Shown: positions 25,801 through 40,800 of the stretch, in pieces
Layout of the letters: the number at the start of each line of letters is the position of its first letter
Position numbering within the stretch: position 1 is the first letter of the stretch
NCBI RefSeq assembly: GCF_910592395.1
Contig: NC_088323.1
Location: forward strand, 3,722,001-3,782,000
Source: Lineus longissimus
Lineage: Eukaryota; Nemertea; Pilidiophora; Heteronemertea; Lineidae
DNA: 60,000 bases
Reading direction: 5' to 3'
Translations under genes and position numbers: made by a program
Notes under the pieces: generated by a model
Database searches by the model: none
Seen by the model: the letters and a program-made list of their open reading frames with translations, nothing else
Told to the model about the DNA's origin: nothing

Positions 25801-28800
25801 TTGGGATTGTATACTGATACTATGTATTGAGACTGTGTGTTGGTGCATGGTTTGGGTAGGTGTATTGGGATTGTATACTGATACTGTGTATTGAGACTGT
25901 GTGTTGGTGCATGGTTTGGGTAGGTGTATTGGGATTGTATACTGATACTATGTATTGAGACTGTGTGTTGGTGCATGGTTTGGGTAGGTGCAATTGAAAA
26001 AGGGTGCGTGTTTTCATTTCTTTTGCCTTAGGATTTCAGCTAACGTCGTTTATTCACGTAACACCTTACTATCAGAACTCTGATTGATAATTCCCCTGGC
26101 TTACACATCACTGACCATCCCCCTAATCACCACGCTTGGTACACATGGCCATGTTTGCCGAGGCAACTTATCTCCCTGTCGTGGTAACCTATCCCACGGT
26201 TGAGTGTTTTTCACCGAGTTATGTTTCTTGTTCAGTGTTTTTCACCAGTTAATCGATGTTTCTTGTTCGTCCTTTTCAATCACAGTGGCCAACATTGTTT
26301 GATGCATCTTGATTTCTCGCAAGTATCTTTTGTGCAAAATACCTTCCCGTCGCTAGAGGAGAAATATTATGACGATGAGGTCCTCGGAGCGATCTGAGGG
26401 ACCACACTGATGCCGTCATCTAGGATGTCATCATGATGATTCTAAGCTCCAAGCAGCGCATTGCAAATGTATCAATCCGCACGGTGATGATTGCTGCATG
26501 GGGGCTAACTGATCTACAAATCAGACAAGCCCGATCATCAAGGGTAGGGCCACCCTTTCCATAAACAGGAAACTAATTTCACTAAAAACTCTCTATCTTC
26601 CGATCGGATAAAGCTCAACTCGTTATAAAACACATCACGTAAACTTTGAATTAAACGATGAATTGTAGCCTCACAATCAGATGTGTACAAGGCTGGTGGT
26701 ATTTATCTCGGGTGTTCGACAACCGTGCGTGATTCCTCTCTTGGGAGAGAGCTGTCAGTGTGCATGATCGTTCCGCAGGCTGAGGAGGGCTCGGTCGTGT
26801 GGTATATTAAGTTACGTTATTCAGTGGCGAATACATATTGCGATGTTAATGATTTAGGTCTTTGGTGTGTTATTAAATCGAGACTGTGGATAAGAATAAT
26901 ATTTTCAAGACAAAGTTTCATAAAGTTACCAGTACGTTGGCGCTGTTCGTGTGTGGCGAGGAATACGTTATCTCAATAGTCAAACCCGACCTTGTTCCCC
27001 AACTGTGTCACCTGGAGGCCATGGATTTTACCCCTATACCTCCTGCCTATGCAACTATTTAAATAAAATGACTCCTGTAAGTCGAGATAGTTATCGGAAA
27101 TGTTGATTTGAAATCTTTTTTCCTGTAAAATTTAATTGATGATGTTGTTGCCTGGCTGCTTTATTCTTGATTACTCGCCGTCTTGACAAATGCAGACTTC
27201 CATCGGAAATGACGCCTTGAATGCCAAACCACCCTGTTGGCTCTTGCATCAAGATGTTGACATGCGAGAAGATAGTTTGAACAAATTGGAAATGGTTCAG
27301 AGTTTTGACAGCTAAAAGTTCATTAGATTCTGTAAAACATTTAAGTTTGTCCCTGTTTGGTGTGCTGCTCCAACCTTAACAACCTCTGCCTTCAAGGAGT
27401 AAACAAACCACTCGGCAAATGCACACTTTCATCGGAAATCACTTCTTGAATGCCAAACATCTTCGAAAATGAGACCCATTTCCTTTTGGCTCGCACATCC
27501 GGATGTTTACACATGAGAAGATATTGAACAACATTCAACCAAAACGTTGACAGCTAAGGTCAACAAAATGCTCTAAGAGCAAAAATCTTCACGGGCAAGA
27601 TTTTTGGAACCAAGTGAGAAATTGTGAGAAACTAATTTAAATTGAAATTAAAACCATTATACTTTGGCCAAAAATGAAAAGAATCAATAGACCTGATTTT
27701 GGAACAATTAGTTCCATACCTCCAAGTCGATATCAAGGCTTTTTTCAGGTCAAGTTGGAGAAAAAGTTGCACCTGGTGACTGTCGGCTTTGGACAATAAA
27801 AAAATTCTCTCGAAATTGAAAAGAAACCATCGATATGATCTTAACATGAGCGCCGTAGACACTGATAACGTTTTTTCCTGCAGAACACTGCATCGTCACG
27901 TAATTTGAAGTCATCGCGATTCCGATTACAAAATATCGACTGCAAATCAATACGGCGCAGAAAGTATTAATTATCATGCTGTGATTGGGCGTGCATACCT
28001 GAACAAATCGGTATAAAATCTATAATCTCGTATTGAGAGAAACTATCGGGGCATTCCGTGCTGTTGTGGACTGAGAGTCGGCTGGAAATCAGTCTTCATG
28101 ATTGAGAAGTTGGCTGAATGACACTTAGGGTTGGGTTATTCTGCAGGGTAATGAGTCTTGCGCTCGAGCATGCTTGAGACTTTTGTACCCAATCCTTGAG
28201 GCAGGTATCAAGTCCATGAGCCTCTTTGTAAAGATTGCTGCGGACTTTGCCAGCCATCTGACGTGGCTTGACGGTATAATCACGTGCCACGTATCATTTT
28301 AGGGTCAGCGTCTCTCGTGGCACAGTGTGATTTTATTGACTGTCTGGGGGTTCCACACTCACTGGTACATGCCAAGTTTCTTAATGAAGAGGGTTCTGTT
28401 ACAGGTATGAAAACAAAAATCTCAGGTTGATTAGTCCTATTTATAGGTATATAAATGAAAGGAAGGTGTTCTTTGGCTCGTTTAGTGCTTTTATTCCAGA
28501 AAAAAAGTGTTGTCCGTCTTCGTAAGTAACCGAAGCACGTTTCGTAACCGCTTGTGCTAAATGGCGGAAACTTTGGCTGATGTCAGCTTTTGACAATATG
28601 CCAAGTGTTTTTTTTTCGTTTTGGAGAATTGACCAACGTTCAGGTCTACTTACTGCGTAAAATAGAAAAGAAAAAGAGATGTTTGCTAAGTTTTGTTAAT
28701 GGTACATAGTGATGTATAGTACCCTTAACTTCTTTGAGGGATTGTAAAAATGTACACTCTGACAGAAACCCGTGCAGTGAAATAGATGAACCCTTGAATG

Positions 28801-31800
28801 CGATAGGATGCTGCACATGGCAAGGCATTTTACTTTTGACCAGTACCATTTGTGTTAAGGCTGTAATTGGTCAATAAGTTGGGACTAATCTTGTCATATA
28901 AACCTACGACGTCCCCATCACTTTGAGTAAATACCTATTGATCCTGTTGCACATTTTGGATTATCCTGTCGGTGCTAGTTAAGGGGATTACCAGTAATGA
29001 TGTGTCACGTGTCTATACCAAGTTATCAACCTCATACCAGTCGTATCCAATGTCAAGCCTCACTTAGCTCTGGCTGTAACTGGTTGATAATGAGAGCTGA
29101 GGAGCAGAGGGACTGCTTCTATCGACTAGTTTAAAAATCAATGATGGAGTGTGGATTCAGATGACATCATTTGGCGTAGGTTGACCCAATCTTCAAACCT
29201 CCCCTTTGGTAACGGTTGTTTTGTGATACTATGGTAGTTTTGCTACGGAGCAATTGCGAGCTGTGCTCTCCTTGGGAGGTTGAGGTAAACACTTTTGACA
29301 TGTTTGAGGACCAGTAGTATCATGCGAGCAAAGCAAGTCTTGATGGGGTAATGATCGAGAGCTGAAATGTGGTTTTATATCAAATTTATGTGTGTTCGAC
29401 TGTCGTGCAGTTGATGTCATTACATCAAAATACATGTACACCATTTTGCACCTCAAAAATAAGTCATTGAGCAATGTGACACACAGCGTTATCGGGGCAA
29501 CAATGGCAGTAGTGACACTTGAAGTGATTTTCACTGCGTAACTCAAATAAAATATGAAACAGTTATTTCTCCTTTGAGATTGTTCAGAGCAGTTGCAAGT
29601 CTCTACATCTCAGTAGATCTCCACCATAACAACTTTACTGTCGGAAACTTCAATGGTGATATGCTCCAACAGGTTCCTGTTGCTTCGGGGTGAAATCGAT
29701 TCATGTGAGAAACTCTCGAGCAAAATTATCTGTTCTCAGGTTTTCAAAAACTTTTTTTGAAAATGACGTTTTTGAATGATGTCAAAGTAAGTATCTGACA
29801 CCTTTATTGAAGGAAATGGCTGAAAAAAACAGTCAAATAACTGTAAATGTTTAGATAGTATTTCTGCTGTGCCAAAGAAAATCTGATACACTAAACTGTC
29901 AAAACGCGAGCGTTTAATTTTGCGATCTTTCGTGAAATAAAACTAGCCATTGAGACATTTTGTTCGATCTACAAGTCCACCATAATTTGTTTATCAAATT
30001 ACCGAAATATTGCTGTGTTAAACTTCTTGACCTGTCGTATTAAAGCCTTGATATATTGACCTGTGAACAAAGCCGTCAGTCGTCTGGCAGCGGCCTTTCA
30101 ACCGCAGTTGACGGTTCAATCATCCAGCCATTATCAACAACAATCCATTAGCCGAACTGTCAGACTTTCCAAGCTGGCTGGCCGCGATAAGATACGCCAT
30201 ATTCAATTAAAACGTCACAGATGACCAATTATGGTATTTACATCCGTGAGCTTGATGTAGATGTCACATGATTGGTATGCATATTTATTGACCTCGCCCC
30301 ATAACTTAGCTGTAGTATCAAATGCACTGATATTCATGTAAATTCAACCTTGTCCCTAGTCAAGATTGTTTGCTCTGATAAGCCTTTGCAATTAGAACAT
30401 GTTGATGCATGATTGTGAATTACGCATCGAGAACAACATTATACATAGTTTTCATGTTCCACTTGCAAAATAACAACCTAACTCATCGTTAAATGTGTCT
30501 TGTCTTGTGAAATCCTGTCAACTTGTTCCAAGAAATATCAATTTACCCCCAATGAAGTTTTATGCCACATGAATTGACATATTTAGCATGTGAAGTGTCA
30601 GAATGTCAGTTTTTCTTTATATTGATGAAGAAAGATCTTGTTTTCCATCGATCATGAATCTCAACAATGTGCGACTGCTGTAATTGTCCTTCATAGCGAG
30701 ACGTGTGATTGAGCTGCAGCGGAGCTCCAGGCCTCCAGGCCTCTAGTCAACCGATGAAGCTATTCGATTTTTGCATCCAACAGATAAAGAAACATCTTGA
30801 TTTTTTATGGTATCTTGAATGCGGAGCGCGCAGCCTAGTGAGACGGAAATCCATCGATCATGAATCAACAATGGTGTCACTATCCAGGGCTTGTCCATGT
30901 AGGACGTTTCCATCCGTGAAGTTGCATTGCATGATTTGTGGGGTTTGCAGTTGTGGGTTAGGAGGGTTAGCGCTTCACCATTCGCTTGTATTCACGACCT
31001 GACAAAGTTCTGTCAGGCTGACGAAACTAAAATGCCTCGGAAAGTTTGTCAGTATTTTGCTTTGGCTCGTTCTTGCTCATGTTTTGTCCGATTCTGGCAA
31101 AGAAAGTATTTCTAGATACTTCAGACTTCGAAGTTTCAGATGAACTTTTTTTTTTCAACTCCAAGATTTCCTGTGTGAAATCATCAAATATTCGACTGCC
31201 ATCTTCTCGTGAAATCTGCCATAGCCTGTCTTGATTTAGGTTACACATTAGGTTGAAAATATTCCATATCCGAAAAATTTATCGGTCAATAACTCAAATT
31301 AAGCCTAAAGACGTATACATGTACATGTACATGTATTTAGACACACGGAAACAGACTGTCAACACAAGGTCTGTAACGGAAAAGCCACAAAGACTACCAC
31401 ATGAAAGTAACAGGTCGGGTTATGTCTGCGTAAACTGATCAAGAGAGCTCTCCCCTCAGGGGAGGTTCTAAAAGCCTCTCTCATATGTCGGTCTGATCAA
31501 AGAACGTTTCCGCAGTCACGCGATTTGATTTGTCCTCGTCTTGCGGTGCGGAATCGTATTCTTTCGATAGTCATGATGTTATTTCGTGTTCTGTGAGGAC
31601 CTCTTGGTGGTTTCTTGCGGTCACATGTTGTACAACTGACATTTTCTTATCAAAGAGGAGGAATCTGAACTTGTCCGTTCGCGATGACTCGGCGACTCAT
31701 CCAGTTAGCTCTCTTGTGCATAGCACAGTAATGCATTGCATGACGTAGGCCTACAATGAGATCCTCTCCATGTAGTGCTTAAGCAGGAAATGACAAATCT

Positions 31801-34800
31801 GTTCATGTTGATTATTCATTAGGGAGGGTGTGTGTTTATGGAACTAGCTTTTGAGGGGAATGGTCAGTAAAGCAAGTACAGATCATACTTAGTATTTACT
31901 TAGTACTTACATGTACTTTTATACTTAGTGTAAGCAAAAATATTTTGTGTATAAACAAATGCAACATGTCAAAGAGAACACACCCATCTTTGAACGAATT
32001 CACCATCGATCGTCAACCTTAAAGTGTTAACTCAGCAGCCTGAAGTACCGTTACCTGCGCCACATCCAACCATAAATTAATCACAAGCATTCCACTATTA
32101 GATCTCATTAATCCCCTTTGATCAGAATACTGAGAATTAATTGAATGGCACAGCCGGATAATTGACCATATTAATTTTATCCCCGGCAGATCTGTATGAA
32201 ACATTGACTCTGCATACAGGAATGACAAACAATGGCGACGCTATAGAGTGTGCGAAAAATTAATATTTGATTTTCAATTCTTCCTCTCTCTTCTTTATTT
32301 TTCTTGATATAATGTGGAAGGGAAGACCATGCGGAAAAAAAAAGGTTCACGTTATTAACGTTTCCAAAATATTCGGAAGAAATATTTACAACTAATTTCA
32401 TAGGGATCCATATCAGGGGTATGAAGTCCTATTTCTAACCTTATTTCATTATTTCTTGAAAATTTGGGAATTTTCAAGAATGATTACATAGGACTGGTGA
32501 ATAGTTTTGCTTTAGGTTTATTTCGACCAGTTCAAAATATTAATCATGAAGTGAGGACACATTGTGAAAATCTCATCAATCTTGTTATTACTATAGTCCA
32601 CAGAACAAACCTTGAAATGCTCTTAATGGAGACAAACAGCATATCAATACATCACTAATGCTTTCAATGAGCTATGTCGCATGTTAGCATAGCACGCTAT
32701 TGAAAGCTTCATGTGGCGTACCGAGGTATTTGTAGTAAAAGTAATGGCTACACTGCGGTGGTTAGTTTTTTTAGGTTAACCCTCCAACAAATGAAGCTAA
32801 CATTTTACAAGTCATTTAAGTGGTACGTTTTTCTATTCGTCAACATAACATAATAACATAACATAATTTATTGTTCTCAAAAATTCCCTCGCGGGACAAT
32901 ATGAGGATAACAAAAAATAAATAGTAACAAAAATTTTCTAACATGGCAATGATTATGGTTATGACAAAAGATTAAGGATGGCTTTACAAAATGATGACAA
33001 ATTTAACAGGGTTGATTGGCCTTTGGCATTTATAAAGGTTTTATAGTAATTACGTTGAAGCGGCCTAGGTATATTTCCCAACATTGGGTAATATGGAATT
33101 CTTAATTCGGTTAGCCCTATACATGATACAAAATAGTGAACTTCATCTAAAATATCCACTTGCCCACAGAATTGGCAAACAGATTCTGTTACATTGTTTT
33201 CGAAAAGTCGAGATCTGACACCTTGAATTTGTAGAGCAACCTAGAGACGGTATGGGAGATCCCCCTATCGGTGACTTTGTAAAACTTTGTAAAATCTATC
33301 TGGCTCCTACCTGTCGATTCCCTTTAAAGATAAAATAAATTGGCAATCAGGAACTACTGTTTTTTCCTGACAAAAGAAATTAACCAGCTACCGCTCGACT
33401 CGAACTTTTTTGCCAGAACAAGGTAAAAACACTGAGAGAAGACCTTCTGGTATAAAAGACAAGTGGTCCTTTAAGTCTGCAAATAAAATGTGTATGTGTA
33501 TGTAAAAAAACATTTTGGCCAGTCACAGACAGGTCAATACATGTATATCCCCTATATGTCATCGACATCTGCTATTATCCGATCGAAAATGACTTCTATC
33601 TGACTCTCGTTTTTTTCATCATGTTCCTAGTAGTATGATGTAGAACTTGGTTAAGGACGTTTTGATCTGCAGCAGAAAAAGGAACATATCTTGTACATGT
33701 TATCGACAGCTGGTATGATATCCGATCCATATGGACTTCTCCTTGATTATATTTTTTTATCATGATTTGACCAGTCAACGAATAAAAAATCAGATCCTGC
33801 ATGTCATCAAAAACTTTTAAGGTGAGCTCAAGTATTTCTGTTGTCGTTGACAGGTGGTATCATTTCCTACCCGAGATGAATGCCTTCCACTTGACAATAT
33901 GTTCAGCGTGTTTGCTGTGATAGATCGTCAAAGGTCAGAGATCTTTTGCGACAGATCGTCAAAAGGTCGGAGATCCTTTGCGGCAAAGATGAGAATTGGC
34001 AACCGGAAATTGAAATGCCATCGAGACTATTGGCAGTTTTTCTAAAGACAAAATGTCCCAATTATTTTCATCAGGTGAAGGAACCCTTTCTTGTAGTTGG
34101 TGATCCCTTGCTCAATAAATCACCGAAGAAAAATCAGCCATTGGTGCGCCCTGCAATGAATATCACGCCTAATGAGTAACTGGTTTAACTCCCGACGAGC
34201 CATATTTTTGTTACACATTGCCGCTGCAATAAAAATGACACTTACTTGCAGATATAACTTACTTTTAATGCCGTATGCAACAATCCTGCTAATAGGACGA
34301 CCTTTCCGTTTCGCTACGAATGGCATGGACTACCAGGATGATCAAACCTTCGCCCTAACAAGTTCATGGCACTGGTATTAATTTTGTATATCAGACTGCT
34401 CCGCTGCATCAGAGTCAGAACCCAAATGACTTACCTTTTATTGAGCCCAGGTGGGTCGAAATGAACAGCTCATTTTTTGTTCCATTATGATGGACTATTG
34501 GGCAAAAAAGTTATCGGATATTGAATGCCACTCTCAGCATTCTTGGTGTTTTTGCCTCTCATTCATTGCACTAGAGGTTATTATCGTAGTTATCATCTCC
34601 CATCACTACCCATTTGTGTTTTTTTGCCAAGAAAGATCCAGGGTGTCGTAAACTATAAAATAAATCCCTCATAATCAACACAAAAGTGGGTTTCTTTGTG
34701 TAAAATGCCATGTAATATGAACAAAGACATTGCCGGAAATTAACAAGCCAAGAAGTCAATCCGGCTTTTCTTTTACAAGTCTTCTTGACATCTTGGTTTA

Positions 34801-37800
34801 TATTGGCCTTTTTTGCACCGTAACTGATTCTTATGTAAAAAGGTCATGGTTGCACTTTTATAGTTTGATATCTAAGCCATATAGCTGTCGGCAAACTTCA
34901 CATTCTCTCCCAGTCTCCAATAAAACCTTCAAACTGCCTCAATGAGATGCTAATTCAGCGCTACAGTCCATTCTTTCTGACCCGTAACCATACTGGGTTG
35001 CGAGAAGCGACTTCAGGATTAGTATCTTTCCCAAGGACACTGACTCAGAGCATGATTCTGCCGGGAGTCGAACTGACGACCTTCAGGTTATGAGCCCGGT
35101 GTCCCAATCATTCTCTATGTCGTTGGTGAATCAAACTGACATTAGTTACCCGTGGCATCGGTGAATATGGCATTCAACGATGCCACGGGCAACTAATGTC
35201 AGTTTGTCATTAGCAAAGCTGCTGGCAGATATGATAACAGGCGACAAGAAACCAAGTCATCGGAGAACTACAAATATTTGCATCTCTTACACTATTTCTG
35301 CAATAGCTACTCTCCAAAATAAAGAACCAATGAACACACCATTAGACCAGTTTCAGCAGTTATACAACCTCTACCACTTTTATCATTTACACAGACTCCG
35401 CCATCATCTTCTATTGACATCAATAACAAACCAAATCGCATTTCAAAGATGTTACAATTCTTTCACCATTGCTGCCACATTTACTCTCAAAAGAACCGCA
35501 CAACTCACAATGAGACCACTTCCATCAGTCACACTGTCGCCATGTCCTCTCAAGGACGTCAATAAACATGAGGATTGGTAATTCCTTCAACTGCGTGAGG
35601 CAGAGAGGACTTGAAGCCGAGGCAAAAATCTCAAGATGACAAAGTACTCGTGAAACGTCACTGGATGATACTCGTTGCGGTATCTAAATCAAATTGACAC
35701 TGACAGATCTTGTTATGAAGATCTGCAAAGTTTGCGATGATAAGGTTTCGTTCTTTGAATTAACTTTTTGATTTGCAACAGCATCGCACATTTCTTGAAA
35801 GTGAAATCGAACTGTAAATGTGTGACAGCTATATATCATTTTGGAGACCATTTAAGTAGAATTACACTTTTAGGACTAAAACAACAGGTTTTTTTTGTCA
35901 AAAGCTTTGCATTTGAAGTCGGCACAGCTGTCTATTCGGCCAAGTAGGAGTCACCGTGGATACAGAATTGCACCAGAAACTACAATCATCCACCTTACGC
36001 TATCAGTAAACGTGGAGAGGAAGATCCAAGACTCTGTATGCAGGCGTATAACGCACTCTCCCAGCGAGCAGCGATTACCTAAACAAGACAAGAATTTGCA
36101 ATCAGGACCGGTATCACTCCTCCGGGACACAGCAACGTTTTTCCGACATCTTTTTCAGAAGATAATATTGCCTTGTTCTCGCGATACCTTTAATCTTCAA
36201 GGCGATAAATCGCGCCTTCACTCGTGTCTTTCCCCGCCGTGGGGCTATAATGATGGTGATTTCTATCGAGAAGTGTGATATTTAGCTGCGCTGAGAAAAT
36301 GAGGGATAAAAAACTTTCAGTATCTCTCCTTTCGTTCATGGGAATCAAAAACTGTTGCTCTTTTCAAAATCTTGGTCGCCCAACCTTTGATCTTTGTTGC
36401 GCAAATCCCGTCTCATGATCTGCCTCCGAGCTATTGACCATTTCTGCTACATGTAACTGCGGCAAATGGCTGCCTCGGGAAGTAGAAGTGATGGCGTTAG
36501 CTTTAGCAAAGAATATGATAAAAAAAAGGGTTGGAGTAACAGTTCGATATGATCCTGTGAGAGCTTTAGTTTACTAGTTATGATGTCCGAAGTATATACG
36601 AGGTCAAAACGTATCGATGGAGTATATGCCAGCGGTATGTATTTGTAAAAGAATCATCTACCCTCTCTAGGATTTTACTGAAAGCAGTGAACTCGAGTAG
36701 GATTAATTTTTGCAGATATACCATCTTGTCACTCTGCTAATTCAATCATTGAAAAAATTATGCTTGTTCGATATACGGGCAAGTATTTCTTTGACATCGC
36801 AAATAGCTGTTATAGTCTAAATTAACAAGGGAATGCAACTCTAGACAATCTCTTCTCTGATATTAGAAAAAGCCTTTGAAGTTGCATTTCCTCAACGATT
36901 CCAGTTGTTGCTCGGTGGGCGGATTGTGATTTTGACGTCAAGGTCGATTTTCTGCAGGTATCAAGTTGAAATCACACCCAGCGTCGAAACAAGTGCATCA
37001 TATATGGGAATCGGAATAGTGTATTGCATTTTCTTTTATTGGGAAATCGTTTGAACATCTGAACAGGGGCATAGGTTGGAAGGTAACAAACAACAATAAA
37101 GATCTGTATCTCAAAGAATCACTCATATGCAATAAGGTACGTTGTCCTCCCAACACTAGCAAAAACCAGCTAATTTAGAGATCAACTTTCGTGCATATTG
37201 GAGCGTAATGTGGTGTACTGGAGTATTATCTTCCACACCCAAGTTATCCCTTTAAGATGCATTGAAAGTTTTAAATGACCCAACTTTGCTCCTGGATATT
37301 CATTTCAATTAGGAATTCGCCAACCCACAAAAAGTGTCTTGTTTACTCAGGGGGGTGGGGTAAATTAAATTGTGCGAGTTATGCCAAGGGTAAAGTTGAT
37401 TAGATGAGATGATAGAAGCCATAAAATCGTAACAAATCACGAGCAGGAAGGAAGCATATTGTGGGAAAAGTTGGCAAAACGTGGTGATTAGTTTGCCTGT
37501 AACCTGGTTGTTTATGGATAAATACCTTATAGGGCTTGATAGCGGAAATTTTGGCTCATGATTGGCACAATGCGTAGTATACAGGGAATAGAGAAGCTGT
37601 ATCTAATAAAAAAACAAATAGGCGACACTTGTCAAATGAAAGTTTGAATCTGACCCTCTGACAATGCTGCACATTGGACGATGCTCCCCAATAAACGCAC
37701 GAAAGGTAACAATCAAGCGATTAGCTCTGGAGTTTAGGATGTTGCAGAAGTTAATGGACAACACATGGGAAAAGTGTAATTGTCCACGGATAACGTCGAC

Positions 37801-40800
37801 CAAGTTTCCATTAGCCTTGATCGAGTATTGAAAATCTATAGGGATAGTAAAGTGACAAATAAGTCCTATAAGAGACATAGACTACGGATATATACCTGTA
37901 CTCCGTAGATCCTTGGTAATCCCGCTGTTCTCCATTACCGAGGTGCGGAGAGAGGTAAATCAATTTGGGACCCAATCATTGAGATGGGGTAAGCTTTGCT
38001 TGATGGATAGGTGTGATGATGACACTAAGCCCTAGAAAATAGTATACAGGGTGTGTCAGAAAAAGTGCTACGGCTTGGTGATGGCTGCTTGAGAACCAAT
38101 CACAGTCGTGTATGTAGGGTTTAATGAACATTGAATCTCAGCTGGCTCTAAAACAGGAAACCTTGATGGCTAAATAGATAGATCAGATAGATCAGTGGAC
38201 TAGCAATCCAAAGATTAGCGGTTTGAATTCCAGTCAAGGCTGTCATAAGTTGGTCATAAGAAGGGGCATAAAAACATGCACTGACAGTTGCATAGTCTGT
38301 GGAATCGAATGCAGCCAAGGCTGCCTCAGATTTCTTGATTATAGTCGATGTGTTGACTTAAGTAGTGAGTTGGTCACTTTGGGCACATTGACCTACTGAC
38401 CTAATTCTGCATGTATCGCTCAGACATGCAATAACAGCAAAACACAAGACCGCAGTCACTAATGAGTGTAACACGAGTAGTGTCCAAACAGCGTAAGATC
38501 AGAGCAGCGGTGAAATTGGCAGATTTTGATGAATATTTTATAGTCTTCCTGAAAAGTTCTGGATATTTTCGTGTTGATTTGTTTACCTAAATCAAAATAC
38601 ATTTGGAAGATTGCACGGCGATGTAGCTGCAGAGAGGAGGTGAGGTCTGGTAGTTGAGGCGTTGGACTCTTTATCCAGTCATCAATCAGTGACTTTCTGG
38701 ACTTGTTCATGATTTGCATAGTTAAGCCAGAACTCCCATGCAAACTTGTGGATGTTCTCTCTCAGACTGATGAGATTTTGAGCCAGATATTACTCACATT
38801 CAGGTGCATGACGATCAAGTCTTAAAGGGTTCAAAGTTTTGAATTTCCTCTCAGTGTCCTGTAGAGGAATTTACACTGCAAACCAAGTTCATGAAAACCT
38901 TTCATTTCAAACGGTTTTCAATATGATCAGAAAGTTCAATCTGTTCACTAGATTCTCTATATTGTCTACAGTTTCACTCATTGTCCACTTCTTCACGACT
39001 GTTTCGGTCACGATTGATGCAGAAATGAGTGACATATACAGCAAGTTCATTCAGATGGAGCCAAGGCAACAAAACATTTCTAAAACCATTCTTCTGTAGA
39101 ACAAATCCACCGTGACGACTTTGTTTCAAGTCTCACTTCAGGATTAGACCCCGGGATTAGATAGTTCCATTTAGCAAATGGCATCGATTTAAAGAACAGA
39201 AGATAGACGCAGACGTATTCCCGAAAGGATGCTGGTCTTCCCTGGAATTTTAAACACACTTCGTATAATTTGATAATGTCCCTTTTGGAACAATTTCTCG
39301 AGTCGTAGAAGATGAACTGAAATGTACCAATCAAGAGGAACATATGGGGCTGGTACTCTTGTTGAAGTTCAGAAAGGGACCCGATTCTGCAGAACAGTCT
39401 TCATTTAAAAGGGTTTGTTAATTGTTTTTTTAGATAGACTGACACTTCACCACCAGATACATGCAGAAGCGCCGTCTAAAATTTGGCTTCTTCCAGGACG
39501 GTATTACTTCTGAATGTTACTGCTGCTATTGCTGCCACTAATGATTATGATTTGCCCCTAACATTACTTCCATTATCCCCGAGATACAATGATTGCATTT
39601 CCTTAACAGCCAAAACTGAACTATCTGCTGCAGTAATCATCCTATACATCAAAGCAGTTTTTTTAATGACGTGGCATGTTTTGTAAAAAGACGCCTTTCG
39701 TTAATAAATACTCGTATAGTCACAACATCATTATTTCCTGCAACACAGCCATATTTATCCTTTGTATATGGTGACATCACAGCAGATCAGAATAAGATAT
39801 GTGCTTTATATACATCTTTTCAATGGTATTATTTCTGTCTCGGAACCCTAAGTAGCAGGATCTGTCAGTTGGAAGGAGATAAAGATCTAACAAGAAGGGA
39901 TTTCTTCATGAAGCGTCTCACAAACAAGTGATTATGGCTGCGATGAGCAATTCAATTTCGATACTCGCTTGTTTGCGAAACGCTTCATGAAAGCATCCCT
40001 TAAAATGACTGCTCATCTCCCAGCAAGACTGGTAATTGCCTTTGATATCAATTCCAGGTTGAAGCAATCACTGATTTTGTTGGGGGCACCTGCAACGACC
40101 ACCGCAAACTTTTGTCTTTTGTCGCATGAATTGGTCATTCGGCCTCATGGTGAAAATCTCTGCTACAGGTCTGCGGCTGAAAGTGTGGAGAACGACATAG
40201 CATTCGCCTTCATATCAACTCAAGAACTACGAAAGAGGGTTAGCCTTTAAAAGCATTTGTTAGAATCAATATAGATCAAAGCTGGGACCCATAAGCCGAG
40301 TAAAATGGATCGTTATCGAGAAATCAATCAGGCTTATCACCCGATGTACTCTGCCAAATCATGAAAGAAATCCTATTTGCATCAACCACGAAATCTGTCA
40401 GTGTCACAGATTGGCATACTTTGTGTGATTTTTCCACTAAGGGCTGAGATGCTTGTGTACTGAGGACAGTCAATCAGCAATGTATTTGTATATTCCTTTA
40501 ATAAATGCGGATTCCCTCAAAATTACCTTTCATTTAGCATAATATTTGCTATTGGGCATGATCATGTATTGGCCTTGATGGCTGCAGAAACGTTAGAATA
40601 GCGTATCATCAAATTACCATTGCATGAAATGTTCTTTTAACTTGTAAGAATAAAGCATATGAAAATACCTAAAAGCTTAAGAACAATATTTAATCTCATT
40701 TCTTCTCCTGTAACATTTCATATTGATAAGAAAGTCATAGTTCATGACATTCTCAAGCAAAGAGAGCCTAATCGGCACAATATCGTTTGACGTTATGACT

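Larger units (their letters stand above)
18766..32840. other. Proposed long intron of the RING gene, first part
   Basis: Apart from the pogo-like element, the 184-bp repeat pair, the 64-bp minisatellite and the 27.2-kb duplication, I see only AT-rich DNA with short frames and no supported nested gene on either strand. Confidence 0.5.

Noticed and set aside
25695-26017. Repetitive minus-strand frames rich in Gln, Tyr and His
   Set aside because: Translation of the 64-bp minisatellite. The unit is not a multiple of three, so the frame is not a conserved peptide repeat.
31310-31335. ACATGT repeat palindrome
   Set aside because: Short alternating simple sequence; ACATGTA words are frequent throughout the window.
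35180-35581. Plus-strand frame of 133 codons
   Set aside because: It begins inside the 29-bp hairpin, is rich in low-information residues and has no domain.
35895-36278. Plus-strand frame of 127 codons
   Set aside because: No family match, no splice partners, and composition typical of non-coding DNA.
38042-38062. TACAGGGTGTGTCAGAAAAAG, resembling a transposon terminus
   Set aside because: No matching inverted end could be found downstream, so no element can be bounded.
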